From Azoarcus sp. (lineage in GTDB: Bacteria > Pseudomonadota > Gammaproteobacteria > Burkholderiales > Rhodocyclaceae), in NCBI GenBank assembly GCA_031282905.1, contig JAITCV010000019.1, positions 1-17,887 on the forward strand: DNA of 17,887 bases, written 5' to 3'. The position numbers were made by a program, and so were the translations under genes. Shown piece after piece: positions 1-7,045 of this stretch. The notes below the pieces were generated by a model, which saw nothing but the letters and a program-made list of their open reading frames with translations, was not told where the DNA came from and did not search any database. Within the stretch, counting starts at the first letter, position 1, and every line of letters starts with the position of its first letter.

Positions 1-1184
1 CTCATGTCCTTTTCGGGCATCAGCCCCAGGCTTATCCCCAGCCCGGCAAGGATGAAGGAGAATTCGCCGATCTGGGCCAGACTGGCTGCAACCGTCAACG
101 CGGTATTGAGCGGGTAGCGAAACATCAGCACCAGGGCGGCGGCGACCAGCGATTTGCCCAGGATGATGATGGCGACCACGATGAACGTCTTGATCGGCGC
201 TTCCAGCAGGATCGCGGGGTCGAACAACATCCCGACCGCGACGAAGAACAGCACGGAAAAGGCGTCGCGCAGCGGCAGCGATTCCGCCGCCGCGCGGTGG
301 CTGAATTGCGATTCCCGCATCACCATCCCGGCGAAGAACGCGCCCAGCGCAAAGGAGACGTGGAACCAGGTCGCCGCGCCGTAGGCGATGCCGATGGCAA
401 TGGCGATGACCGCCAGGGTGAATAGTTCACGCGAGCCGGTGCGCGCCACTTGCCACAGTAGCCAGGGGATGAAACGCCGTCCCGCCACCAGCATCAGGAC
501 GATGAAGGCCGAAACCTGCAACAGGGTCTTGGCGATGGCTTCCCACAGCGAATCCTGATCGACGGCGGCGACAGGCACGGCGGCGGCAGGCACGGCGGCA
601 ATATCGGCGGCAACGGCGGCGGTGTCCGTGACGGCGTGCACGCTGGCGCCGCCATCACCGAGGACGCCCGCCAGCGGCGGCAGCAGTACCAGCACCAGCA
701 CGGTGGCGAGATCTTCCACCACCAGCCAGCCCACGGCGATACGGCCGTTCATGGTTTCCAGTATGCCTTCCGTCTCCAGCGCCTTGAGCAGCACCACTGT
801 ACTTGCACAGGACAACGACAACCCGAGTACGAAGGCGCTACTCCATTCCCAGCCCCAGAGCTTGGCCGCCAGCATGCCCAATACGGTGGCCAGGCTCATC
901 TGCGCGACCGCGCCGGGGATGGCGATCCGTTTGACCGCGAGCAGGTCGCCGAGCGAGAAGTGCAGCCCGACGCCGAACATCAGCAGCATGACGCCGATTT
1001 CCGAGAGCTGCGAGGCCAGGCCCATGTCCGCAACAAAGCCGGGCGTCGCTGGCCCCAGGATGATGCCCGCGAGCAGGTAGCCCACCAACGCGGGTATGCG
1101 CAGGCGTTCGGCGATGATGCCCAGCACCAGGGCGAGGCCGAAAGCGGAGGCAATGGTCGTGATCAAGGAAAATTCGTGTTCCAT
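1..1184 (-). CDS. ybaL: YbaL/RosB-type monovalent cation:proton antiporter (CPA2), N-terminal part
   Basis: The minus-strand frame opens with ATG at 1182-1184 and is open for 394 codons to the window edge, so the C-terminus is missing. Seen: a chain of hydrophobic helices with segments typical of the family, such as VGYLLAGIILGP, LLMFGVGLHFSLGDL, ASTVVLLKALE, VSFALGAFFAGMV, LFFVAVGMLFDP and SLAQIGEFSFILAGLG. From memory these match Escherichia coli YbaL more closely than KefB or KefC. Family knowledge: an inner-membrane Na+/H+ exchanger-type domain of about 12 helices followed by a cytoplasmic TrkA-N (RCK) domain, which would lie outside this window. Odd: an Ala/Val-rich linker (encoded around 560-640) lies between two helices and is longer than I expect for YbaL. 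The gene is separated from the yfi operon by about 200 bases that include a terminator, so it is probably transcribed on its own. The exchanged ion cannot be read from sequence. Confidence 0.88.
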   Translation of the reverse strand, partial: MEHEFSLITTIASAFGLALVLGIIAERLRIPALVGYLLAGIILGPATPGFVADMGLASQLSEIGVMLLMFGVGLHFSLGDLLAVKRIAIPGAVAQMSLATVLGMLAAKLWGWEWSSAFVLGLSLSCASTVVLLKALETEGILETMNGRIAVGWLVVEDLATVLVLVLLPPLAGVLGDGGASVHAVTDTAAVAADIAAVPAAAVPVAAVDQDSLWEAIAKTLLQVSAFIVLMLVAGRRFIPWLLWQVARTGSRELFTLAVIAIAIGIAYGAATWFHVSFALGAFFAGMVMRESQFSHRAAAESLPLRDAFSVLFFVAVGMLFDPAILLEAPIKTFIVVAIIILGKSLVAAALVLMFRYPLNTALTVAASLAQIGEFSFILAGLGISLGLMPEKDM

Positions 1185-1315
1185 CCTGTACCCGGAAGTG
1201 ATGCTGCTGTGCTTTTTTGCGTGCAATCGGAATATTCATGACATCCGCCGTGAAGGCCGGGCTTCCAGGCGGAATACCTGCATGCCTCGCCTTCATTCCT
1301 TGTCGTTTCAACGAC

Positions 1316-1353
1316 GAAAACCGGCATCGCGGTCATGCACGACGCCGGTTTTC
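1316..1353 (-). terminator. Rho-independent terminator of the yfi operon
   Basis: A perfect 10-base inverted repeat, GAAAACCGGC at 1316-1325 and GCCGGTTTTC at 1344-1353, lies about 40 bases beyond the yfiB stop. The A/T ends of the stem give a T-run on either strand, so it could work in both directions. Only the minus-strand operon ends here. Confidence 0.8.
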
Positions 1354-1391
1354 CACGTTCGATGAACGGCGGAACGGATGAAACGGCGGAT

Positions 1392-1889
1392 TCAGTCCGC
1401 CGGCACGATCAGCACGACCCGGCGATTCTGCGCACGGCCTGAGGCCGTGCGGTTATCGGCGACCGGGTTGGCGGTGCCGCGTGCCTTGACCGTGAGGTTT
1501 TCGTAGGGCACGCCCAACTCACTGATATAGCGCGCCACGACTTCGGCGCGTTGCAGCGATAACTTGTGATTATAGCTCTCACTGCCGGTGGAATCGGTAT
1601 AGCCTTCGATGGTGAAACCATCGATGCCAACCGATTTCAGGGTGGTGACTACCCGTTCGATCGTCGCGCGGTTGTCGTCCGCCAGTTTTGCGTCGTTGGG
1701 GCCGAACAGGATGCGGCCATCGAGCGCGAGTTCCCAGCCTCCTTCTTCGCGGTTGAAACCGATGTCGCGCAGTGCTTCGATCTGCGCGTCGGTCAATCCA
1801 GACGGCGGTGGCGTCTGGCAGGCCGCCATGAAAACCACGGCGGATAAAACGAGCGTTTTGCGAATGATGTGTTGCACAAATGAGTTCAT
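1392..1889 (-). CDS. yfiB: YfiB-like outer-membrane OmpA-family lipoprotein
   Basis: 165 residues. An N-terminal signal peptide ends in a lipobox-like FMAAC with the acylated cysteine at 24. The rest, about 55-163, is an OmpA-like peptidoglycan-binding domain: an ILFGPNDAKL strand, then GYTDSTGSESYNHKLSLQRA around 97-115 with Asp99, and the C-terminal NRRV motif. Family knowledge: YfiB sits in the outer membrane, binds peptidoglycan and sequesters the periplasmic inhibitor YfiR, so that cell-envelope stress frees the cyclase YfiN. The start codon overlaps the stop of the cyclase gene (ATGA at 1886-1889), which shows translational coupling. Length matches the family. Pal-like or other OmpA lipoproteins are alternatives by domain alone, but the operon order yfiR-yfiN-yfiB decides the call. 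Confidence 0.88.
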   Translation of the reverse strand: MNSFVQHIIRKTLVLSAVVFMAACQTPPPSGLTDAQIEALRDIGFNREEGGWELALDGRILFGPNDAKLADDNRATIERVVTTLKSVGIDGFTIEGYTDSTGSESYNHKLSLQRAEVVARYISELGVPYENLTVKARGTANPVADNRTASGRAQNRRVVLIVPAD

Positions 1890-3154
1890 GTGTCCTCCAC
1901 GGTTGAGTCCAGATCGGGATCGTACATGCAGGCACAGCCACGTCCAAGACGTTTGGCGCGGTACATGGCATGGTCGGCGGCACTGAGCAGCTCGGCGGCA
2001 TTGGCGCCATGGTCGGGAAAGATCGCCATGCCAATGCTCACGCCCAGTTCGATATTCACGCGGTCGACGAGGCGCAGCTTGCGCCGCATCACGGACAGGA
2101 TTTTGTCGGCCACGCGGATAAGATCGTCCGGGCCATACACGGGCGCGAGCAGGATGGCGAATTCGTCCCCGCCAAGACGGGCGACGAGGTCGCTTTCACG
2201 CACGGAACCGCGCAGACGGTGGGCAACATCGATCAGGAGGTTGTCCCCGGCGGCGTGGCCGTAATTGTCATTGATCGCTTTGAAGCGGTCATTGTCGATG
2301 TACAGCACCCCGATCCGGGTTCCGGTTGCCTGCGCCATCTCGATGGAGGACTTCAGTTGTTCGCTGAAGCAGGCGCGGTTGGAGAGACCGGTGAGGCTGT
2401 CGCTCATCGCCATGCGCGACAGGGTACTGTTGATGATTTCCAGTTGCGACTGGCGCAGGGTCAGCTCGGTGTTGCGGGCTTGAATTTCGCCGAACAGGGC
2501 GTTGAAATCCCGTCCCAATTCGTCGAATTCGACGATCTCGAATGTCGGCAGGCGGCGGGAGAAGTCCCCTTCCAGGCGGGAAGTGCGCGCCGCGCTGGCG
2601 AGCTTGGTGAGTTGCGCGGACAGACGGCGCTCCAGATAACGCGCCAATTGGAAGGCCATGATCGTGACCAGCAACAGGCAGGAGAGCAGGACGAACAGCC
2701 CGCGGCGGATGAAGTCCGTAAACGCCGCGCCATCGTCGAGCAACTCGACCGTGCCCAGCACCCGGTTGCCGCTCTGGATATCTTCCCTGGCCTGTTCCTG
2801 GAACATCGCCCGCAATGGGTTGCAACCGCGTTCGGCATGGGCGAAGTTCGCGCCGTCGGGGGTCTGGATCGTCGCCGAGCATAGATGCTCGCGGTGGGCG
2901 ATGGTGTTCAGGATTTCGGTGGCGGTGAGGCGGTCGCCGAACATCACCGCGGCTTCGACCGAATAGGCGGTGGTGCGGGCAATGATGGTCATGTTGGTGC
3001 GCAGTTGCGCGCGCATGCTGATGAAGCCGACCGTGGCAAAGGCGATCCAGCCGCCGCACAGGACAATGACCAGCGATAGAAAGAAGATGCGGCGCAACGC
3101 ATCGAAAAGCGTTCTTTGCGCCTGCTTTCCCTGTGCCTCATTGCCCATGTTCAC
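1886..3154 (-). CDS. yfiN: YfiN/DgcN-type membrane diguanylate cyclase (GGDEF)
   Basis: 422 residues from GTG at 3152-3154. Makes cyclic di-GMP from two GTP. Seen: a first membrane segment at about 22-44, a periplasmic sensor domain of about 105 residues (CHASE8-like by family), a second membrane segment at about 152-174, a HAMP-like linker at about 175-228, then the GGDEF domain from about 250. The active-site motif GGDEF is at 328-332 and an inhibitory I-site RESD is at 319-322, exactly five residues upstream, so product feedback is expected. Family knowledge: YfiR binds the periplasmic domain and represses activity. The GTG start overlaps the yfiR stop (GTGA). The purine run GAAGGGGG sits about 3 bases before this GTG but 9 before an in-frame ATG at 3146-3148, so the true start may be the ATG, two codons later. 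The gene overlaps yfiB by 4 bases. Confidence 0.93.
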   Translation of the reverse strand: MNMGNEAQGKQAQRTLFDALRRIFFLSLVIVLCGGWIAFATVGFISMRAQLRTNMTIIARTTAYSVEAAVMFGDRLTATEILNTIAHREHLCSATIQTPDGANFAHAERGCNPLRAMFQEQAREDIQSGNRVLGTVELLDDGAAFTDFIRRGLFVLLSCLLLVTIMAFQLARYLERRLSAQLTKLASAARTSRLEGDFSRRLPTFEIVEFDELGRDFNALFGEIQARNTELTLRQSQLEIINSTLSRMAMSDSLTGLSNRACFSEQLKSSIEMAQATGTRIGVLYIDNDRFKAINDNYGHAAGDNLLIDVAHRLRGSVRESDLVARLGGDEFAILLAPVYGPDDLIRVADKILSVMRRKLRLVDRVNIELGVSIGMAIFPDHGANAAELLSAADHAMYRAKRLGRGCACMYDPDLDSTVEDT

Positions 3155-3762
3155 CGGCCCCCTTCATTCGCGGGCCGTGACAGGCGCAGCACGCGCGGAT
3201 TGACGCGCAAGGCACTGCGGGAAATTGCATCCAGATTCGCAGCGAAACGCCCGTTGCTGTTTTTGTCGTCGGTATGATCGGGCAGTATGCAGAACATCCC
3301 GCCCTCCGAGCAGAAAGACTGTCCGTCCCCCAGGGTCAGCACATATCCGCCCGTCAGGGTGCGCAATATCCGCCCTGCGTCCTGAACGGACATGTCCGCG
3401 AAATAGACCACATCGCAGGTTTGCGCGCTGACCGTATCCGTATCGAGCGCGGCCATGATCGTGACCACCGGGCGGCCGATATCGACCTCTTTGGCATATT
3501 GGCCGATCAGTATTGCGTTGGCATTGCCCTCGGGCAGGCAGAGCCGCAATGGCCCCTGCTCGTTGGGCCAGTGCGTATAGCTGATGATGCCCCAGACCAT
3601 GAGGCCGACTTTCGGCAAGCCCTGGGACATGTCCGCCGATCCCGGCATCGCCGACATCGTCAGGGCCGCCGCCACGGCCCAGGCGCGCATCCCGCCGCTC
3701 AACCATGCGCTTCGCGGACGGGAATGGGGTTTTCCTGGAGTGGGGATGTTTTGCCGTGACAT
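3151..3762 (-). CDS. yfiR: YfiR-like periplasmic repressor of the diguanylate cyclase
   Basis: 203 residues from ATG at 3760-3762. Seen: a positively charged leader, a hydrophobic stretch at about 26-42 ending in an AMPGSA-type cleavage site, then the YfiR (DUF4154-type) domain with WGIISYTHWP, LRLCLPEG and LTLGDGQSFCSEGGMFC. Four cysteines at 75, 116, 151 and 158 have almost the spacing I recall for the two disulfides of Pseudomonas aeruginosa YfiR (71/110 and 145/152). Family knowledge: a soluble periplasmic protein that inhibits YfiN and is captured by YfiB, with redox-sensitive disulfides. The frame stays open far upstream to 4563, but that extension has no signal peptide and runs antisense to the cytochrome gene, so I reject it. 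A shorter start at ATG 3688-3690 also gives a good signal peptide. Neither start has a clear ribosome-binding site. It is the first gene of the operon. Confidence 0.88.
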   Translation of the reverse strand: MSRQNIPTPGKPHSRPRSAWLSGGMRAWAVAAALTMSAMPGSADMSQGLPKVGLMVWGIISYTHWPNEQGPLRLCLPEGNANAILIGQYAKEVDIGRPVVTIMAALDTDTVSAQTCDVVYFADMSVQDAGRILRTLTGGYVLTLGDGQSFCSEGGMFCILPDHTDDKNSNGRFAANLDAISRSALRVNPRVLRLSRPANEGGR

Positions 3763-3802
3763 GTGGAAGTGACCGCGGCCCGACAGACCGTATTTTTCAT
3801 TG

Positions 3803-3831
3803 ATTATATATGCGGATTCTACTTGATCTGT
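3803..3831 (-). promoter_or_regulatory. Possible promoter of the yfi operon
   Basis: On the minus strand a perfect TATAAT (bases 3803-3808) lies about 40 bases upstream of the yfiR start, in an AT-rich patch between the divergent genes. The hexamer 17 bases further up, ACAGAT, is a poor -35 match, so the promoter may need an activator. Confidence 0.35.
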
Positions 3832-3894
3832 GTCGGCGTAAGGAACGCCCAGTGCTATAGAATGACGGCTCTCGAACACCCCGAGGATTTCCAC

Positions 3895-4425
3895 ATGCCG
3901 CCGTTTTCTGCCCGCGCCCATCGCGCCCGTCTTGCCGTCCTTTTCGTTTTTCCCCTTGCCATGCTTGCTGGTTGCGAGCAGAAAAGCACCGTCGATCCCG
4001 CGCGATCGGAAGTCCTGATCCGTCCGGTGGCCCGCTTCGAATTTCAGTCGGCGGAGCAGGCCGCGCCCGGCGAACGTTCCGGCGAGGAAGTCTACAAGGC
4101 CATATGCACCACCTGTCACAGCCTCGGCACGCTCGATGCCCCCAAGACCGGCGACGTCGACGCCTGGGCGCCGCGAATCGCCACTGGCTTCGAGACGCTC
4201 GTGCAGTCGGTCATCAATGGCAAGGGCGTCATGCCGCCGCGCGCGGGCATCGAACTCTCCGACAGCGAAGTGCGACGCGCCGTTGCCTGGCTGGCCAACC
4301 AGGCTGGCGCGAGCTTTGCCGAGTCGGACGCTGCCGCAGCACCGAGCGAACAAGCTGACGCGGACGCTACCGAGCCGAGCGAACAGGCTGATGCGGACTT
4401 TAGCGAACCGCCGAGCGAACAATAG
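3895..4425 (+). CDS. Lipoprotein monohaem cytochrome c, c5-like
   Basis: 176 residues. The start at 3895 is preceded by GAGGA at suitable spacing, and the resulting N-terminus is a lipoprotein signal peptide with lipobox LAGC (Cys27). An upstream in-frame ATG at 3763 would bury the signal, so I reject it. One class I haem site CTTCH is at 71-75, with a likely methionine axial ligand in GVMPPRAG (Met113). The fold from about 62 to 135 (GEEVYKAICTTCH through EVRRAVAWLANQ) resembles cytochrome c5. After the domain comes an acidic, Ala-rich tail with PSEQADAD twice and a final PSEQ. Probable role: electron transfer at the periplasmic face of a membrane; partners cannot be inferred. It is transcribed divergently from yfiR with 132 bases between starts. 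A hairpin follows the stop. Confidence 0.85.
   Translation: MPPFSARAHRARLAVLFVFPLAMLAGCEQKSTVDPARSEVLIRPVARFEFQSAEQAAPGERSGEEVYKAICTTCHSLGTLDAPKTGDVDAWAPRIATGFETLVQSVINGKGVMPPRAGIELSDSEVRRAVAWLANQAGASFAESDAAAAPSEQADADATEPSEQADADFSEPPSEQ
4342..4422 (+). repeat. In-frame PSEQADAD repeat in the cytochrome tail
   Basis: Codons for PSEQADAD occur at 4342-4365 and 4375-4398, and a partial copy PSEQ at 4411-4422, spaced by short Thr/Glu or Phe/Ser/Glu linkers. The DNA copies differ at a few third positions, so the duplication is not brand new. Confidence 0.8.
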
Positions 4426-4435
4426 AAGCATATGA

Positions 4436-4449
4436 CGCCCGTAGGGGCG
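4436..4449 (+). terminator. Weak hairpin after the cytochrome gene
   Basis: CGCCC at 4436-4440 pairs with GGGCG at 4445-4449 around a GTAG loop, 10 bases after the stop. No T-run follows, so termination is uncertain. The rest of 4450-4660 shows no convincing gene. Confidence 0.3.
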
Positions 4450-4660
4450 AGGCATACTCTGCTCCGCGGGCAACGTGTTGATTCCATTGGATTTTTCCAG
4501 TCGTACCCCCCGAAGGCGGCGCAGCGTTTGACCGGATTGTCGATGGCATCGGCGCTGAAGCATTCGTGAAGTTCAAAGACAGGAGCAAGTGGATGGCGAA
4601 GCAAAACGAAGCGGGGCCGCAAGTACGGCGGAAATCTGGGTGGTTTCTTCTTCCCCGCGC

Positions 4661-4680
4661 CACGACTGATCACGACTGAT
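4661..4680 (+). repeat. 10-base tandem duplication at the bioA start
   Basis: CACGACTGAT occurs twice, exactly adjacent, at 4661-4670 and 4671-4680. The second copy supplies the first two bases of the bioA start codon. The repeat fills the place of the ribosome-binding site, and no purine-rich Shine-Dalgarno is visible. Confidence 0.9.
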
Positions 4681-5995
4681 GTCCGCCTCGCTCCTGCAAC
4701 GCTCGCTTGCCGCCGTCTGGCATCCATGCACCCAGATGAAACACCATGAAACCTTGCCGCCGGTGCCGATCATCGCGGGCAAGGGGCCGTGGCTCGTCAC
4801 CGAGGGCGGCAAACAGGTGCTCGATGGCATCAGTTCATGGTGGGTCAATCTTTTCGGGCATTGCAATCCGCGTATCAATGCCGCGTTGCGTGACCAACTC
4901 GAGCGGCTGGAACACGCGATGCTCGCCGGCTTCACCCATCCGCCCGCGGTCGAACTGGCCGAACGCTTGAGCGCGCTCACCGACGGCGCGCTCGGGCACG
5001 CTTTCTACGCTTCAGATGGCGCATCGGCCACCGAGATCGCGCTCAAAATGAGTTTCCACGCTTGGCGCAACCGAGGATTGCCGCAAAAGAATCGTTTCCT
5101 CTGCCTGGAAAACGGCTACCACGGCGAAACCGTCGGCGCGCTCGCCGTCACCGACGTCGCCTTGTTCCGGGAAGCTTACGCGCCGCTCGTGCGCCAGGCC
5201 GAGACCGCCCCCTCGCCAGACGCGCGCCGCGCCGCGCCCGGTGAATCCGCCGCCGATGTCGCCCGCCGCGCCGCGACAGCCTTGGCGGAAAAACTCGACG
5301 CCGATGGCGAACGCATCGCCGCTTTCATCCTCGAACCGCTGGTGCAAGGCGCGGCGGGTATGGCGATGTACGATCCGGAATATTTGCGCTGTGCCCGCGC
5401 CCTGTGCGATCGTCATCGGGTTCACCTGATCTGCGATGAAATCGCCGTCGGCTGCGGGCGCACCGGCACGTTTTTCGCGCATGAGCAGGCGGGCATCCGC
5501 CCCGATCTGCTATGCCTGTCCAAAGGTATTTCCGGCGGCTACCTGCCGTTGTCCGTGGTGTTGTGCCACGACGAGATTTTCCGCGCCTTTTACGACGACG
5601 ACATGGGTCGAGGTTTCCTGCACTCGCACTCCTACACCGGCAACCCGCTCGCCTGTCGCGCCGCGCTGGCGACGCTGGATATTTTCGACGAGGACGACGT
5701 GCTCGCCGCCAACCGGAAACGCGCCGCGTTGCTGGAACGCTTGCTCGCGGAAACTTTCTCCGACCATCCTGCGGTGCGCCACCCGCGCCAGCGCGGCATG
5801 ATCGCCGCCTTCGATGTCGAAAAGGCACCGGAGGATTTTTCCCGCCGCTTCTTTGCCGCCGCGCTCGAAGCCGGGGTGTTGCTGCGGCCCATCGGCAATA
5901 CCGTGTATTTCATGCCGCCTTATGTCATGGACGAGCCCGAATTGCGCGTGCTGTTCGCCGCCGCCCAAGTCGCGTTCGATCAGGCCCTGGCCTGA
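4679..5995 (+). CDS. bioA: Adenosylmethionine-8-amino-7-oxononanoate aminotransferase
   Basis: 438 residues, normal for BioA. It converts 8-amino-7-oxononanoate (KAPA) to 7,8-diaminononanoate with S-adenosylmethionine as amino donor, the second-last step before biotin ring closure; PLP-dependent and cytosolic. Seen: WHPCTQMKHHE at 14-24, the BioA-specific SSWW at 52-55 that separates it from other class III aminotransferases, the cofactor-binding ASDGASATEIALKM at 111-124, YHGET at 147-151, the PLP aspartate in CDEIAVGCGRTG (Asp253), the Schiff-base lysine in LSKGISGG (Lys282), and HSYTGNPLACRAAL at 318-330. The start at 4679 is needed to include the conserved WHP region, yet it lacks a clear ribosome-binding site. 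No other biotin genes and no recognisable BirA operator are in the window. Confidence in function is high. Confidence 0.96.
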   Translation: MSASLLQRSLAAVWHPCTQMKHHETLPPVPIIAGKGPWLVTEGGKQVLDGISSWWVNLFGHCNPRINAALRDQLERLEHAMLAGFTHPPAVELAERLSALTDGALGHAFYASDGASATEIALKMSFHAWRNRGLPQKNRFLCLENGYHGETVGALAVTDVALFREAYAPLVRQAETAPSPDARRAAPGESAADVARRAATALAEKLDADGERIAAFILEPLVQGAAGMAMYDPEYLRCARALCDRHRVHLICDEIAVGCGRTGTFFAHEQAGIRPDLLCLSKGISGGYLPLSVVLCHDEIFRAFYDDDMGRGFLHSHSYTGNPLACRAALATLDIFDEDDVLAANRKRAALLERLLAETFSDHPAVRHPRQRGMIAAFDVEKAPEDFSRRFFAAALEAGVLLRPIGNTVYFMPPYVMDEPELRVLFAAAQVAFDQALA

Positions 5996-6137
5996 TGAGG
6001 CGCAATCGATATCTCATGACCCTGTGGGATTTCGGGGAAAACCTCGCGGGCTGACGCGACGTTCGCCAGACAAGCTGGATCGTCGCCGCAACGGCGCCGA
6101 GCAAAAGGTTTCAGCGGCTGAATATTCCTAATGGATG

Positions 6138-6169
6138 CACCACAATGCAACCCGTATCGTGGTGTTTTT
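6138..6169 (+). terminator. Probable terminator downstream of bioA
   Basis: CACCAC at 6138-6143 pairs with GTGGTG at 6159-6164 and is followed directly by five T. The stem is short with a 15-base loop, so strength is moderate. The stretch 5996-6137 between the bioA stop and this hairpin holds no gene I can support. Confidence 0.5.
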
Positions 6170-6183
6170 CTTGCAGATACTGC

Positions 6184-6211
6184 TTGACTATTTTGGTATG
6201 TTGGATAGAAT
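6184..6211 (+). promoter_or_regulatory. Sigma-70-type promoter of the small-lipoprotein islet
   Basis: TTGACT at 6184-6189, a 16-base spacer, then TAGAAT at 6206-6211. Both hexamers are near consensus and sit in AT-rich DNA upstream of the small gene at 6374. A perfect palindrome lies where transcription would begin. Confidence 0.6.
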
Positions 6212-6223
6212 CCGTATACCATA

Positions 6224-6235
6224 CAGTCATGACTG
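6224..6235. promoter_or_regulatory. Operator-like perfect palindrome
   Basis: CAGTCATGACTG is its own reverse complement over 12 bases. It starts 13 bases after the -10 hexamer of the promoter, so it covers the expected transcription start, a common position for a repressor site. The binding protein is unknown. Confidence 0.4.
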
Positions 6236-6373
6236 GATAATGGAATCGAATCAGCAAACATCATCGACATCGTCTGTGCGTGACCGGGCAAAGATCAAGC
6301 TGGAGCGCGAGCTTGGATCTCATAGGTCCTGGAGGCGGTTCCATTTCAACACTCAACCTTCTTGGAGGCAAAC

Positions 6374-6598
6374 ATGGCATTTGTAAACGAACGCATCACG
6401 GAGGATGACCTGGAACGGTACAGAATTCTAGAAATCGAGCGGCGCATCGTCCCGGGGTATTACTCAAGTTCCAGCACCTGCACGATCGACCATGATCGGG
6501 AAGCGCGATATGAAGCAGCGAGGGAAGTCATGCACAGGACTAAAGATCATAGGGATGAAAAACCTCGACCCATCATTCACAATCGACCCACTTATTAA
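6374..6598 (+). CDS. Small hypothetical protein, 74 residues
   Basis: The start is well supported by GGAGG six bases before the ATG. The product begins MAFVNERITEDDLERYRI and contains TCTIDHDREARYEAA around 52-66. It is soluble, charged and has no signal peptide. The opening plus a TIDHDRE-like stretch faintly recalls a family of small bacterial proteins of unknown function with a W-TIDRERD segment, but this is from memory and uncertain; if right, this copy is short. Its last codons, ending NRPTY, are encoded in DNA that is repeated about 255 bases downstream, so the 3' end may have been replaced during the tandem duplication. It is probably cotranscribed with the lipoprotein gene 14 bases downstream from the promoter at 6184. 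No function can be given. Confidence 0.6.
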   Translation: MAFVNERITEDDLERYRILEIERRIVPGYYSSSSTCTIDHDREARYEAAREVMHRTKDHRDEKPRPIIHNRPTY

Positions 6599-7045
6599 GG
6601 TAAGGATTCATCATGAGGAAAATTCTGTCCATTACCTTTCTGCTCCTTGTTTTTTCTCTCGCTGGCTGCGGAAAGTCATCGGTGCTGCCCGACATCAACC
6701 AGAAGAACTGCGAGAACAACCCCAAATTACTCGACAGTTTGGAGGAACAAACAAAAGTTGACTTCCAACGACGATGCAGAATGTTCAAAACTTGGGGTAA
6801 GCATGAAAAACCTCAACCCGTCCCTCAACCCCCACAATAGACCCACTTATTAAGGTAAGGATGCCATCATGAGAAGAATTCTGTCCATCACCCTTCTGCC
6901 TCTTGTGTTCTCTCTTGCAGGCTGCGGGAAATCTACGGTCATGCCCGAGGCCAACAGGAAGAACTGCTATGAAAACCCCAAATTGCTCGACAGCTTGGAG
7001 GAGAAGACAAGAGATGAGTTTGAACACCGGAACTTGGTAAAAGGA
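6552..7045 (+). repeat. Diverged tandem duplication, about 255-base unit, two copies
   Basis: The segment from about 6552 recurs from about 6805. Shared landmarks are the string CCCACTTATTAAGGTAAGGAT (ending of one gene plus leader of the next; its TTATTAA is displaced by 255 bases), the lipoprotein start, and the codons for KLLDSLEE. Identity is high near the gene starts and fades at the 3' end of the second copy. Confidence 0.8.
6613..6840 (+). CDS. Small lipoprotein, copy 1
   Basis: 75 residues. A classic lipoprotein signal, MRKILSITFLLLVFSLAGC, has its lipobox LAGC with the acylated Cys19. The mature part is only about 57 residues, with KNCENNPKLLDSLEEQTK, a second cysteine in QRRCRMF, and a Pro/Gln-rich end. 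A ribosome-binding site AAGGTAAGG precedes the start. The Cys-x-x-x-x-Pro and later Cys arrangement faintly recalls entry-exclusion lipoproteins of the EexN/TrbK kind, but there are no conjugation genes here, so I leave the function open. It is the intact member of a tandem pair; the second copy starts 28 bases after its stop. Local base composition is less GC-rich than the flanking genes, which suggests acquisition. Confidence 0.72.
   Translation: MRKILSITFLLLVFSLAGCGKSSVLPDINQKNCENNPKLLDSLEEQTKVDFQRRCRMFKTWGKHEKPQPVPQPPQ

Noticed and set aside
1970..2884. A 304-residue plus-strand frame opposite yfiN
   Set aside because: The minus strand carries GGDEF, the I-site and two membrane segments; the plus-strand product has no recognisable feature.
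3763..4563. Upstream extension of the yfiR frame to 470 residues
   Set aside because: It runs antisense through the cytochrome gene and would bury the YfiR signal peptide.
6212..6240. LexA-type SOS box near the islet promoter
   Set aside because: I found no CTG-N10-CAG arrangement; the palindrome CAGTCATGACTG does not fit the consensus.
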